Shown in pieces: positions 52,421-61,876 of a stretch of 64,000 nucleotides of DNA. This stretch comes from Bacterioplanes sanyensis. GTDB lineage: Bacteria > Pseudomonadota > Gammaproteobacteria > Pseudomonadales > Oceanobacteraceae. Under the pieces are notes generated by a model. The model searched no databases. It saw only the letters and a program-made list of their open reading frames with translations, and had not been told where the DNA came from. Where the stretch lies: assembly GCF_014652515.1 (NCBI RefSeq), contig NZ_BMYY01000005.1, forward strand, positions 1 through 64,000. Reading direction: 5' to 3'. The position numbers were made by a program, and so were the translations under genes. Position 1 is the stretch's first letter; every line of letters begins with the position of its first letter.

Positions 52421-53647
52421 ATGGCAAAACAGCAACAGTCGACCCCTTTTTCATGGGAAGGTGTTAACCGCCGGGGCCAGAAAGTGCGCGGTGAGCTTAA
52501 CAGTCAAAACCCTGCCATGGTTAAGGCGCAACTGCGCAAGCAAGGGGTAACGCCCACCAAAGTCAAACGGGTCACCGAGCCACTGTTTGGCATTGGCGGC
52601 AAAAAGAAGAAAAAGATCAAGCCCGTTGATATTTCGTTTTTCATTCGCCAAATGGCCACCATGGTCAAGGCTGGTGTTCCCTTAGTACAGGCCTTCGACA
52701 TCGTTGCTGAAGGCATTGATAACTACACTATGAAGGAGCTGATCTTTGCCATTCGCGATACCGTCGCAGCCGGTAACGATTTTGCTTCGGCACTCAAAGA
52801 ACACCCGGAACACTTTGATGAGTTAACCTGCAACTTGATCGAATCTGGCGAGCAATCAGGTGCCCTAGAAACCATGCTGGAGCGGGTTGCTAACTACAAA
52901 GAAAAAACCGAACTGCTAAAAGCAAAAATTAAAAAAGGTTTGACCTACCCCATAGCAACGTTGGTAGTTGCTATTATTGTAACCGCTATTCTTCTGATCA
53001 AAGTAGTACCGACCTTCTCTTCCATGTTTGCCAGTTTCGGTGCCGCCCTCCCTGCTCCAACACAGTTTGTTGTGAACTTATCTGAAATCGCTCAAGCTTA
53101 TTATTTGCATGCATTTGCAGTACTTATAGCCTTAGGGTTTGGCTTTTCAGAAGGGCGCAAACGCTCAGAAGCCTTTAGAGACAGGGTGGACGAGCTTGTA
53201 CTCAAGATGCCAGTATTTGGTGACTTGATTCAAAAAGCCGCCATTGCCCGCTATGCGCGCGTTTTATCCACCACCTTTGCTGCCGGTGTGCCACTGGTGG
53301 ATGCATTAACCTCGGTAGCCGGCGCAGTGGGTAACGTGGTTTACCGTAAAGCGGTACTTAAAGTGAAGGAAGAAGTCTCAACAGGCCAGCAAATGCACTT
53401 TGCTATGCGCTCGACGGGTGTTTTCCCCAATATGGTGATTCAAATGACCAGTATTGGCGAAGAGTCGGGTGCTCTGGATGCCATGCTGGATAAAGCCGCT
53501 ACCTATTATGAAAACGAAGTGGACGATGCCGTGGACAATATGACGGCATTAATCGAGCCTTTTATTATGTCTTTCTTGGGTGTGGTGATTGGTGGTTTGA
53601 TCATCGCCATGTACCTGCCAATCTTTATGATGGGTAGCGTGGTTTAA
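52421..53647 (+). CDS. pilC: Type IV pilus inner-membrane platform protein PilC
   Basis: A 408-residue GspF-family protein. Two homologous GspF domains lie at about 70-190 and 270-395, with motifs FIRQMATMVKAGVPLVQAF and RYARVLSTTFAAGVPLVDAL. Three membrane helices are visible (about 170-190, 220-240 and the C-terminal 375-400). ATG 52421 is chosen by the family N-terminus. Its TAATG overlaps the pilD start, so the two are translationally coupled. Confidence 0.95.
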   Translation: MAKQQQSTPFSWEGVNRRGQKVRGELNSQNPAMVKAQLRKQGVTPTKVKRVTEPLFGIGGKKKKKIKPVDISFFIRQMATMVKAGVPLVQAFDIVAEGIDNYTMKELIFAIRDTVAAGNDFASALKEHPEHFDELTCNLIESGEQSGALETMLERVANYKEKTELLKAKIKKGLTYPIATLVVAIIVTAILLIKVVPTFSSMFASFGAALPAPTQFVVNLSEIAQAYYLHAFAVLIALGFGFSEGRKRSEAFRDRVDELVLKMPVFGDLIQKAAIARYARVLSTTFAAGVPLVDALTSVAGAVGNVVYRKAVLKVKEEVSTGQQMHFAMRSTGVFPNMVIQMTSIGEESGALDAMLDKAATYYENEVDDAVDNMTALIEPFIMSFLGVVIGGLIIAMYLPIFMMGSVV

Positions 53648-54522
53648 TGGTTGATTTATATGCCCTGCAAACGCCAGTGGTACTGATTCCACTGGTTGTT
53701 ATCGTGAGTTTGCTGGTCGGCAGTTTTCTCAATGTGGTGATTCTGCGCTTGCCGATCATGCTGTTCCGTGAGTGGAAACGCGAGTGCAGCACATTGGATG
53801 ACAACCTACCCAAGCACCCAGCGCTAGATGATCTTGATGCGCCATACAATCTAGTAAAGCCAGATTCCCATTGCCGCAACTGCCAGGCACCGGTGAAGCC
53901 CTGGCAGAACATTCCTGTCGTCAGCTTTTTATTGCTGAGAGGTAAGTGTGCCAGCTGTGGTACTCGAATCGGTTGGCGCTACCCTGTGGTTGAAGCGGCT
54001 ACTGGGCTGCTGTCCTTGGTTGTAGCGCTTTACTTCCCTTGGGGCTGGCCGTTGGCGGCCATGCTGCTGTTTACTTGGCTGTTAGTAGCCATGTCAGTGA
54101 TCGATATCGATCATCAAATTCTGCCAGACAGCATGACGCTAGGGCTGATGTGGATTGGCTTGCTGCTCAATACACAAGCGATGTTCGTACCACTGGAATC
54201 AGCCGTATTGGGCGCTGCCGGTGGCTATATGGCCCTGTGGTCAGTGTATTGGCTGTTTAAGCTGGTTACCGGCAAAGAAGGCATGGGCTTTGGTGACTTT
54301 AAGTTATTGGCAGCATTGGGCGCTTGGCTCGGCGTTGGCGCGTTACCGATAATTATCTTGCTGTCGTCTCTGGTGGGTGCCGTGGTGGGTATTGCCGGCA
54401 TTTTGATTATGGGACGTGATAAAAACCTGCCAATTCCCTTCGGCCCTTATTTGGCTGCCGCAGGCTGGATTGCAGCCCTGTGGGGCGAAAATCTGATGGG
54501 TTGGTATCTCTCAATACTATAG
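53647..54522 (+). CDS. pilD: Prepilin peptidase/N-methyltransferase PilD
   Basis: A 291-residue inner-membrane aspartic protease that cleaves prepilin leaders and methylates the new N-terminus. The cytoplasmic zinc loop has two CxxC pairs (CRNCQAP and CASCGTR). The catalytic Asp residues are in SVIDIDHQILPD and GFGDFKLLAALGAWLG (GxGD). Overlaps the pilC stop by one base. It would also serve type II secretion pseudopilins if the genome has them. Confidence 0.95.
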   Translation: MVDLYALQTPVVLIPLVVIVSLLVGSFLNVVILRLPIMLFREWKRECSTLDDNLPKHPALDDLDAPYNLVKPDSHCRNCQAPVKPWQNIPVVSFLLLRGKCASCGTRIGWRYPVVEAATGLLSLVVALYFPWGWPLAAMLLFTWLLVAMSVIDIDHQILPDSMTLGLMWIGLLLNTQAMFVPLESAVLGAAGGYMALWSVYWLFKLVTGKEGMGFGDFKLLAALGAWLGVGALPIIILLSSLVGAVVGIAGILIMGRDKNLPIPFGPYLAAAGWIAALWGENLMGWYLSIL

Positions 54523-54580
54523 TCCCACACCCCTGCGAACCCTACGCAAGTATCGCCCCTCGAGTTACACCTGTGTCGCA

Positions 54581-54619
54581 TACGTCTGCCAAAACGGCTT
54601 TGCAGCTCTGGCAGACGTA
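54581..54619. repeat. 11-base perfect inverted repeat between pilD and coaE
   Basis: TACGTCTGCCA (54581-54591) and TGGCAGACGTA (54609-54619) flank a 17-base spacer. No T-run follows, so an intrinsic terminator is unlikely. It could fold in RNA as a mRNA-stabilising hairpin or act as an operator for coaE. Confidence 0.5.
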
Positions 54620-54657
54620 GTTACACTGCCGGCCCAAACTCACTTGCTTACATTAAT

Positions 54658-55269
54658 ATGAGCACACTCATCATCGGCCTGACCGGCGGTATTGGCAGCG
54701 GCAAAAGCGCAGCGGCCGACTATTTTAGCAGTCAGGGCATTTGCGTCGTCGATGCGGATCAAGTCGCCCGGCAGGTGGTAGAGCCAGGCGAGCCGGCTTG
54801 GCATGCCATTCGCGAGCATTTTGGTGAGCAAGCCTTGCTTGAAAGTGGCCAGCTCGATCGCGCCTGGTTGCGCCAGCAAGTATTCAACGACGACCAGCAA
54901 CGCAAATGGCTGGAGCAGCAGACTCACCCACGCATTCGCGAGCGCATTATTACAGCCCTAGAGGACGCCACCTCGCCTTATGCCATACTGGAAACACCGC
55001 TGTTGTTTGAATCCGGTCAGCATGAACTGGTGCATTCAAGCTTGGTGATTGATGTCGATGAAGACACTCAGGTAGCACGCGCCAGCGCACGCGACGGCAA
55101 TAATGCCGAGCAAATTCGTCGCATCATAGCGGCGCAAATGCCGCGCCAGCAGCGCCGTCAGCGGGCTGATCGCATCGTTGATAACTCCGGCACTCTGGAG
55201 CAGCTTCAGCAACAACTGCAACACTGCCACCAACACTATTTAGAACTGAGCCGTACCTATGAAAGTTAA
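54658..55269 (+). CDS. coaE: Dephospho-CoA kinase CoaE
   Basis: A 203-residue kinase for the last step of coenzyme A synthesis, phosphorylating the 3' hydroxyl of dephospho-CoA. The P-loop is [33 protein letters not shown] and [11 protein letters not shown] are further family motifs. Its 3' end overlaps yacG by 11 bases. pilD-coaE-yacG is a standard gammaproteobacterial order. Confidence 0.95.
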   Translation: MSTLIIGLTGGIGSGKSAAADYFSSQGICVVDADQVARQVVEPGEPAWHAIREHFGEQALLESGQLDRAWLRQQVFNDDQQRKWLEQQTHPRIRERIITALEDATSPYAILETPLLFESGQHELVHSSLVIDVDEDTQVARASARDGNNAEQIRRIIAAQMPRQQRRQRADRIVDNSGTLEQLQQQLQHCHQHYLELSRTYES

Positions 55270-55456
55270 TTGCCCAACCTGCCAACAAGCCGTTGAATGG
55301 ACGCCAGAAAGTCGCTATCGGCCCTTTTGCAGCGAGCGCTGCAAACTGATTGACTTGGGCGAGTGGGCCAGTGAGGGCCATGCCATTCCTGGCAAGCCCG
55401 CCGATGAAGAGCTGATGTCAGAGCAGTGGCAGCAAGAGCAAAATCGACCGCACTAG
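55259..55456 (+). CDS. yacG: DNA gyrase inhibitor YacG
   Basis: A 65-residue zinc protein. The four ligands are CPTC near the N-terminus and [18 protein letters not shown]. In E. coli YacG binds GyrB and inhibits DNA gyrase. The start lies inside coaE and the end overlaps the convergent copper chaperone gene by four bases. Length is normal. Confidence 0.95.
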   Translation: MKVNCPTCQQAVEWTPESRYRPFCSERCKLIDLGEWASEGHAIPGKPADEELMSEQWQQEQNRPH

Positions 55457-55863
55457 CGCATCGCCTCAACGCTAAAGACCTGCTGCAAGCATTCGCCATC
55501 AGCAAAACACAGCTCGATCATGGGCTTGGCCGGCAGCGGCAAGTTGAGCTGCATCAGCATCAGGTGATAGCCACCGGATGCAAACGCTTGCTGGCCTTTG
55601 GCTGGAATCTCTACAGCTGGAACTTCACGCATGCGCATGACGCCGTCTTGGTGGGTGTGGGTATGCAGTTCGATGCTGCCAGCCCAATCCGCCTTTGCTG
55701 ATACCAATGAGCGCACCTGCTCGCCAGCGTTATGCACCGTCATAAACGCCGCGCTCATACTTCGGCCCGGTATCGGCTCGCGAATCACGGCATCGCTGAC
55801 TGTGATCGTATCGGCCCAGCTGCTTGAGCTGATCAGTGCCATCATCATTAATATCCAACGCAT
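55453..55863 (-). CDS. Periplasmic copper chaperone PCu(A)C
   Basis: A 136-residue exported protein with a signal peptide ([17 protein letters not shown]). The copper motif H-x(n)-M-...-H-x-M is visible as [14 protein letters not shown] and GGYHLMLM. PCu(A)C proteins deliver copper(I) to the Cu-A centre of cytochrome oxidase. AGGA 6 bases upstream favours ATG 55863 over the ATG at 55887. No oxidase or Sco gene is adjacent. Confidence 0.88.
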   Translation of the reverse strand: MRWILMMMALISSSSWADTITVSDAVIREPIPGRSMSAAFMTVHNAGEQVRSLVSAKADWAGSIELHTHTHQDGVMRMREVPAVEIPAKGQQAFASGGYHLMLMQLNLPLPAKPMIELCFADGECLQQVFSVEAMR

Positions 55864-55962
55864 GTGCTTTCCTATTATGATCGACATAAAAACAGCAGCA
55901 CTTTACATTAAGCGCCGCTGACGGCGAACCGCATCGCCTGCGACTTATGGTCACATAGCCCT

Positions 55963-57915
55963 TCACACTGGTGCTTGCCAAGGCTCACTGAAAAAGTAAC
56001 CGCTCAAGCCATCGACGCCGGCTTCACGAACGACGGCCACATCCGCTTCATGCTCCAAACCTTCGGCAAATACCGACAGCGCCTGACTGTGAGCGATCTG
56101 CACCATGGACTGCAAATAGAAGCGTTGGTCTGCTGCCGCATGACAATTGCGGTTTAAGTGTCCTGCCAGTCGCACATAGTTCAGAGGTAAGCGCTGCAAA
56201 TAGCTAAACGCTTGGCGGCCGCTGCCAACTTGGTCAACGCCCAGCTGCACGCCGATTTCAGCAAGCTGAGTCGCCAACTGTTGCAAACGCAGCTCAATAT
56301 GAGCAATGGCAAACTCAGGTACTTCAAAGGCGATCAAAGGACATAACTCAGGCACGCTGGCCAACCGTTGCAACAGCCGCTGGCAGGCGGCCTCATCGCA
56401 AATGGTAGAAGGCGATAAATTAATGCAACACGGCAGGCCATCGCCCTGCTGCATTGCCTTCAACATCACCTCCAACACAGCTTCGACAATCAGCAGATCA
56501 AAGCCACTGGCCAACTGATGCTGCTCCGCTAGTGGCCAAAAACGCGCTCCACTTAGCCAATCGTCGCCGCACTTCACTCGGCTAATCACCTCTAACTGCA
56601 GCGGTTGCTCGGCACCAGGATGGGTAAAAACCGGCAAATACAGCAGTTCAATATCGCGCTGCTCCAATGCCTGCTGTAGCTGCTGACGCCAGAGCCCGGC
56701 GCTGCGCGGTTGACTGGCTGCCTTGGCCCCATTGCCTGAATCTAAATAGCAATCCGACTGAGCATTGCGCTGACAGTGCCTGAGTGCTTCATCCGCGGCA
56801 CTCAAGGCCTGACTCAACTGGCCACGCTCACCTTCGAGCCACACCCCACCTAGGTGAAATACCTGGTTCTGACGGTCGTTCAAGATACCGCTGGCCAAAT
56901 GCTCGAAGCAATGTGTCAGCCGCTGCTGAGCACTCTGTTGGTCGCTACCGGGCAGAAATACGACGAAATCTGCCCCCGTGCGCCGCCCGCACAGCGCTTC
57001 ACTTGGCAACCACTGTACTAACGCCTGCGCCACAGATTGCAACAGTTCATCACCTTGCTGGCGTCCTTGCTGTTGGTTAAAGCGGGCAAAATCACGCAAT
57101 TGCAGCAGCATCAACACACCACGGTAGCCCTCACCTGAGCTGAGCAAGTGCTCAAGGCGTTGGTCAAAACCGCGCCGGTTCAGCAGACCTGTGACTGCAT
57201 CGTGAAAGGCTTCCTCACGCAAACGCTCCGCCAGCGCCGACTGCTCAGAAAAAATACGCTTTAACGTGCTCACCGTGCGGTTCATGGCACGCACCATACT
57301 GCCCAACTCGCGAGTTTTAGGAATATCCGACTGCAGTTGCCAACGCCGCTCACATAAGGCTTGGGCCTGCTGCTCTACCCGCGCCAATGGCCGCAACATC
57401 CAGCTGAGCAGGCCTTGCAAAGCGAGTAATGCCAGCATGGCAACCGCCACAAACCACAGTGTTTCCTGGCGTACCATGGCCCATAAATCGCGGTAAGCAA
57501 AATCGGTATGACTCACCACCTTCACTTTGCCCAACCGACTCCACCCCGCTACCACGTCCGCCTCAGCCGGTTCTGTGCTCAATGGAAGCCAGCGGCGAAA
57601 CCAAGTAGGCGCAGAATGAACCAGCGCAGCGTCCGCTTGGCGCTGAAGCACACGGCCGCTCACCATGTGCAGTTCAATGCGCTGAAAAAAGCCACGGTCG
57701 AACAACACATCCATTTGTCGCTGCAACGACACCTCGTCTGCCTCAGCAAGGTTAGACATACTCAACGCTAAGGCTGTGGCGGCATCATAAGCGCGGGCAT
57801 CGAGTTGCTGTTGAAAGAACGCTCGCCCGTTGCTGACCGTCAGCAGCAAGCTGCCTGTCATCAGAGCCAACACCAAGGCGCTGGTCAAAAGTGAGAACTG
57901 CTGTCTGAGCGTCAT
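55963..57915 (-). CDS. lapD: LapD-like c-di-GMP receptor
   Basis: A 650-residue inner-membrane protein: helix 1 (about 10-30), a periplasmic LapD/MoxY-type output domain (about 30-150), helix 2 (about 152-172), HAMP, GGDEF-like and EAL-like domains. Both catalytic sites are degenerate: the GGDEF site reads RRTGADF and the EAL site reads LEVISRV, as in Pseudomonas LapD, which only binds c-di-GMP. When bound, LapD sequesters the periplasmic protease LapG so that a large adhesin stays on the surface. Located 10 bases after lapG. The adhesin gene is not in this window. Confidence 0.85.
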   Translation of the reverse strand: MTLRQQFSLLTSALVLALMTGSLLLTVSNGRAFFQQQLDARAYDAATALALSMSNLAEADEVSLQRQMDVLFDRGFFQRIELHMVSGRVLQRQADAALVHSAPTWFRRWLPLSTEPAEADVVAGWSRLGKVKVVSHTDFAYRDLWAMVRQETLWFVAVAMLALLALQGLLSWMLRPLARVEQQAQALCERRWQLQSDIPKTRELGSMVRAMNRTVSTLKRIFSEQSALAERLREEAFHDAVTGLLNRRGFDQRLEHLLSSGEGYRGVLMLLQLRDFARFNQQQGRQQGDELLQSVAQALVQWLPSEALCGRRTGADFVVFLPGSDQQSAQQRLTHCFEHLASGILNDRQNQVFHLGGVWLEGERGQLSQALSAADEALRHCQRNAQSDCYLDSGNGAKAASQPRSAGLWRQQLQQALEQRDIELLYLPVFTHPGAEQPLQLEVISRVKCGDDWLSGARFWPLAEQHQLASGFDLLIVEAVLEVMLKAMQQGDGLPCCINLSPSTICDEAACQRLLQRLASVPELCPLIAFEVPEFAIAHIELRLQQLATQLAEIGVQLGVDQVGSGRQAFSYLQRLPLNYVRLAGHLNRNCHAAADQRFYLQSMVQIAHSQALSVFAEGLEHEADVAVVREAGVDGLSGYFFSEPWQAPV

Positions 57916-57925
57916 GCTCTTATCC

Positions 57926-58657
57926 TTATAAGTCCATCCCCTGCCGGTTCATGCGCACGCGCAAATCGGTCCAGCGGTCCAGCTTGTTGGGGTTGCCCAT
58001 TAAAATACCCTGACCTTTCATTTTATCCAGCCACATGCCCTCAGCATTAAAACTGTAAACCGGTGCTAAATCCGTTCGCTTACTGGCAAGCAAAATGCGA
58101 TCGGTTAAGTTATCTAGCACCAGCGGCACGGCATCCGGTGTTGGAAAGTAAGTTAACACCATATGCGCTTGATTCAGCTGCAGCGCCTTGACGTAGGTAA
58201 TACGCAGACGATCGACCGGAACGCCCAGTTTGACCAGCGAATAATATTTAGCAATGACGTAGTCTTCGCAGTCGCCTCCGTGGGTACCTAACGACTCAAA
58301 CGGGCTGGCCCAGTAGTCGTCCTGTTGCCAGTGCTGCGCATCGCTAACAAACGGCACCTGATCGTTAAAAAACTGATTCACCCCACGCAACTGCCGCTCC
58401 AACGACTCACCACTGAGCTGCTGCAGTTGCTCGCGCCACAAACGCAAGCGCTGAGCGGCGGCTTCATCGTACTGTTGCTGCGCCAGCTCGATGCTTTTGT
58501 CTGGCACCCAGTCCATCGCATCGGCCAACACCCCAAAGGCCGCCACCAACACTAGCCCGAGAACCAACCCGAGAGGTGCAGCCAACAGTAAACGCCTGCT
58601 AGGAGACTGCAGACGCGAGGCAAGGGCTATCAGTTTGGAAGAAAGAGACAGCATCAT
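57926..58657 (-). CDS. lapG: LapG-like periplasmic cysteine protease
   Basis: A 243-residue exported protease of the transglutaminase-like BTLCP family. The signal or anchor helix lies at about 20-45. The catalytic triad is Cys in GGDCEDYVIAKYYSL, His in NQAHMVLTYF and Asp in LVLDNLTDRI. LapG cuts the N-terminus of LapA-type RTX adhesins to release biofilm cells, and needs calcium. The start is either ATG 58657 or 58654; an open extension to 58771 is less likely as it overlaps the divergent cyclase leader. Confidence 0.88.
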   Translation of the reverse strand: MMLSLSSKLIALASRLQSPSRRLLLAAPLGLVLGLVLVAAFGVLADAMDWVPDKSIELAQQQYDEAAAQRLRLWREQLQQLSGESLERQLRGVNQFFNDQVPFVSDAQHWQQDDYWASPFESLGTHGGDCEDYVIAKYYSLVKLGVPVDRLRITYVKALQLNQAHMVLTYFPTPDAVPLVLDNLTDRILLASKRTDLAPVYSFNAEGMWLDKMKGQGILMGNPNKLDRWTDLRVRMNRQGMDL

Positions 58658-58801
58658 CCGCCGCTGACATTGATATTCATCACAGTATATTAGAGGCTCT
58701 CCCACTAAAGTGAAGCGTGATGGGCAAAACCCCAGTATTTGCACCGGCTGGCTGCTATCCTTAATTTTCAATCATTTTTTGGCGAGACACAGACTGCTGA
58801 T

Positions 58802-60421
58802 ATGTCCGAAACGCTGACCCCTGCCGCGCGCCTGCGCCAGCACTTCTCCAGCCGCGTGATTAATCAGGTGCGACAGCTGCTGGATATTTGGCGTCGCTTG
58901 CCAGAGCTGCAATGGTCCAAACAAGCCATGAATGATTTTATTCTGGCGACCGAAAAGCTGGCACGCTTTGCCCAACGCTTCAAGGCTGAGCGTCACGAAA
59001 GCATTGCTCGCGACATGCTGATCATCCTGCAGCAAATTCGCCCCGGACGTAGCCCGAATACGGCTCAGCTGGAGCAACTCAACCATCATGTGTTGCTGCT
59101 GAGCCAAACAGCCTTACGCCATACTGATGACGACAACGCCGATCATCTCATTCCTAGCAAAAAGCCGGTTTATATCGCCCTCGCCGATACCGATAATGCC
59201 CTCACCATGGCCGAGCAGATGCAGTACTTTGGCTTGCTGCCAGAGCTCAAGCGTACTACCCACGATTTTGTCGAATCGCTGCAACAGCGTCATCCGTCTG
59301 CCATTGTTATGGACATCGACTTCGGCGGCCAAGGCGCAGGCATCGACTTGGCCGATCGCATTCAACAAAGTCGTGATATCTCGCTGCCCATTATTTTTAC
59401 CTACCGCAGCGCCGCACCGACCATAGTCGAGCGCCTAAATGCCATGCGCCACGGCGGCGTTGGCATGTATCCAGATACGGAAGTGCAGTTGGTGATTGGC
59501 CACTTGGAGCAGCTCCTAGACCACTCACCTCAGCCACCTTATAAGATATTGGTAGTTGACGACTCACGAGCGCAAGCCACCCATGCCGCCAGCGTGCTGA
59601 ATAAAGCCGGTATGCTGAGCCAAGTTAGCAATGATCCACTGCAGGTCTTAGATGCTCTGGCCAGCTTCAACCCAGACTTAGTGTTAATGGACATGTACAT
59701 GCCCGAGTGCAACGGCATGGAGCTGGCCAAAGTCATTCGCCAGCAACGCGAGCATCTAAATCTGCCCATTATTTATCTTTCCGGTGAAGACGACCGCGAG
59801 CGTCAGCTAGAAGCCATGGCCGAAGGCGGTGATGACTTTCTGACCAAACCGGTAGAGCCCGGCCATTTGCTCACCACCATTCGTACTCGGGTAGAGCGCT
59901 CCAGACAGCTGTACCGGCTCATCTCGCGTGATAGCCTAACTGGCCTGTTGAACCACACCCACATGCTGGAGACTCTGCAAGACTTACTTAACCGTCGTGG
60001 CAAGCGTCCACTCAGTTTTGTGATGGTCGACATCGACCACTTCAAAAACATCAACGACACCCACGGCCACCCAGTGGGCGATGTCGTGATTAAAAATCTG
60101 GCGCTGTTTTTGCGCCAAAACCTGCGCAAAAGTGACCCGATTGGCCGCTACGGTGGTGAGGAGTTCGCTGTGGTATTGCAAGACGCCGACGAGCAACAGG
60201 CACAAATCGTGATGGATAAAATCCGCAACAACTTCTCCAACCTGATCCATGCTGGCCTGCGCGAGCTGAAAGTGACGTTTTCCTGCGGTGTTGCACAATC
60301 AGCCGGCGAGAGCGCCGCCACCTTGGTGGAGCGTGCCGACCAAGCGCTTTATTGCGCCAAACGAGGTGGTCGCAACCAGGTCGCCATGGCCGGACCACCG
60401 CAAGCCGCCGCAGACGAATAA
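58802..60421 (+). CDS. Response-regulator diguanylate cyclase
   Basis: A 539-residue protein. The first 110 residues are helical, resembling an Hpt-like or coil region. A first receiver domain (about 125-240) keeps an Asp (IVMDIDF) but lacks a clear switch Lys. A second, complete receiver (about 246-365) has DDS, phospho-Asp in VLMDMYMP and Lys in FLTKPVEPG. The C-terminal GGDEF domain (about 375-535) has an intact RYGGEEF site, so it should make c-di-GMP on phosphorylation. It is divergent from lapG-lapD and could feed LapD. ATG 58802 fits the protein pattern. Confidence 0.9.
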   Translation: MSETLTPAARLRQHFSSRVINQVRQLLDIWRRLPELQWSKQAMNDFILATEKLARFAQRFKAERHESIARDMLIILQQIRPGRSPNTAQLEQLNHHVLLLSQTALRHTDDDNADHLIPSKKPVYIALADTDNALTMAEQMQYFGLLPELKRTTHDFVESLQQRHPSAIVMDIDFGGQGAGIDLADRIQQSRDISLPIIFTYRSAAPTIVERLNAMRHGGVGMYPDTEVQLVIGHLEQLLDHSPQPPYKILVVDDSRAQATHAASVLNKAGMLSQVSNDPLQVLDALASFNPDLVLMDMYMPECNGMELAKVIRQQREHLNLPIIYLSGEDDRERQLEAMAEGGDDFLTKPVEPGHLLTTIRTRVERSRQLYRLISRDSLTGLLNHTHMLETLQDLLNRRGKRPLSFVMVDIDHFKNINDTHGHPVGDVVIKNLALFLRQNLRKSDPIGRYGGEEFAVVLQDADEQQAQIVMDKIRNNFSNLIHAGLRELKVTFSCGVAQSAGESAATLVERADQALYCAKRGGRNQVAMAGPPQAAADE

Positions 60422-60529
60422 CACCGCAGTGTTAATAGGTTCCCATTTCCCCTGTGGTTGGCTGGACGCTGCTCAGCCTTTGCGGCAAACTCGCTGTCTT
60501 TGCGCAACAGACCTATAACGGATATCGGC

Positions 60530-60973
60530 ATGGCCAATTTTCTGGTGCTGCAGGGCCCCAATCTTAACCTACTGGGTACTCGCGAACCGCACATTTACGG
60601 CGCCACGACGCTGGTAGACCTAGAGCAACAGCTACAGCAACAAGCACAAACCGCAGGCCATCAGCTGCAACAGTTTCAAAGCAACGCTGAGCATGCTTTG
60701 ATCGAGCGCATTCATGCTGCCCAGCAAGACGGCACGGATTTCATTATCATCAATCCGGCTGCCTTTACTCACACCAGTGTGGCCTTGCGCGATGCTCTGG
60801 CAGGGGTCGCCATACCGTTTATTGAAGTGCATATCTCCAATGTGCATGCCCGCGAAGCTTTCCGCCAGCATTCGTATTTGTCAGATCTGGCCATCGGTGT
60901 CATTTGCGGTCTGGGTGTGCAAGGTTATTCCCTGGCGCTAAGCGCCGCTATTGAGCAAGTGAGTCACGCCTAA
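60530..60973 (+). CDS. aroQ: Type II 3-dehydroquinate dehydratase
   Basis: A 147-residue shikimate-pathway enzyme. Family signatures: [48 protein letters not shown] and [20 protein letters not shown]. The catalytic Tyr of the flexible lid is expected after TREP, where HIYG supplies it. ATG 60530 matches the family start. The stop is one base before the prmA start; the accB-accC pair that usually follows aroQ in related genomes is absent here. Confidence 0.95.
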   Translation: MANFLVLQGPNLNLLGTREPHIYGATTLVDLEQQLQQQAQTAGHQLQQFQSNAEHALIERIHAAQQDGTDFIIINPAAFTHTSVALRDALAGVAIPFIEVHISNVHAREAFRQHSYLSDLAIGVICGLGVQGYSLALSAAIEQVSHA

Positions 60974-60974
60974 T

Positions 60975-61874
60975 ATGTCTTGGATTCAAGCCCGACTGCA
61001 CGCCCGTAAAGAACAGGTCGATGCCCTCGAGAACGCATTATTGGCTACTGGAGCCCTGTCCGTTACCTTGATGGACGACGCCGACCAGCCAATATTAGAA
61101 CCAGAACTGGGCACGACCCCTCTGTGGGATCACACCCTATTGTTAGGCCTTTACGACGCCAGCACTGATGCCGAGCAACTGCCCCAACAGCTGCAGCAGG
61201 CCTATCAGGCGGAAGGGGGCGAGCAGCTGCCAACCTGCAAAATCGAAATTTTGGAAGACAAAGACTGGGTACGCGCATGGATGGATGATTACAAAGCCAT
61301 GCCCTTTGGCCAGCGCTTGTGGGTGTGCCCAAGCTGGCAGCAACCTCCCGAGCCAGACGCCGTCAACCTGATGTTGGACCCTGGGCTGGCTTTTGGCACC
61401 GGCACTCACCCCACCACAGCACTGTGCCTGAGTTACCTAGACGGCGCTGTTCAAGGCGGCGAGCACATTCTCGACTACGGTTGTGGTAGCGGCATTCTCG
61501 GCATGGCCGCCTTGTTGTTGGGAGCAAACTTCATGACAGGTACCGACATTGACCCGCAAGCCCTAGAGGCAACGGCTGAAAATGCACGGCGCAACCACAT
61601 TGATGCGCAGCGCTATCAGGTCTACTTGCCTGAGCAAACGCCCGCCCTGCAAGCCGACATCACCGTCGCCAATATTCTCGCTGGCCCCTTGCGTCAGCTG
61701 GCGGGTGACATTGCTCGGCTGACCCGCCCCGGCGGTTTGCTGGCGTTATCCGGCATCCTGGCCGAACAAGCTGAGGACGTGCGAGCCAGCTATCAGCCTT
61801 GGTTTGATATGGACGAGCCACGCTTGCTGGACGGCTGGGCGTTGCTCAGCGGTCGCAAACATCAGGAGAGCTAA
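60975..61874 (+). CDS. prmA: Ribosomal protein L11 methyltransferase PrmA
   Basis: A 299-residue SAM-dependent methyltransferase that trimethylates ribosomal protein L11. The N-terminal substrate domain (EDKDWVRAWMDDYKAMPFG near residue 95) is followed by GLAFGTGTHPTTALCL and the SAM motif ILDYGCGSGILGMAAL, and then VANILAGPL. Length is normal. It is tightly packed between aroQ and the DUF3426 gene. Confidence 0.96.
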   Translation: MSWIQARLHARKEQVDALENALLATGALSVTLMDDADQPILEPELGTTPLWDHTLLLGLYDASTDAEQLPQQLQQAYQAEGGEQLPTCKIEILEDKDWVRAWMDDYKAMPFGQRLWVCPSWQQPPEPDAVNLMLDPGLAFGTGTHPTTALCLSYLDGAVQGGEHILDYGCGSGILGMAALLLGANFMTGTDIDPQALEATAENARRNHIDAQRYQVYLPEQTPALQADITVANILAGPLRQLAGDIARLTRPGGLLALSGILAEQAEDVRASYQPWFDMDEPRLLDGWALLSGRKHQES

Positions 61875-61876
61875 AG

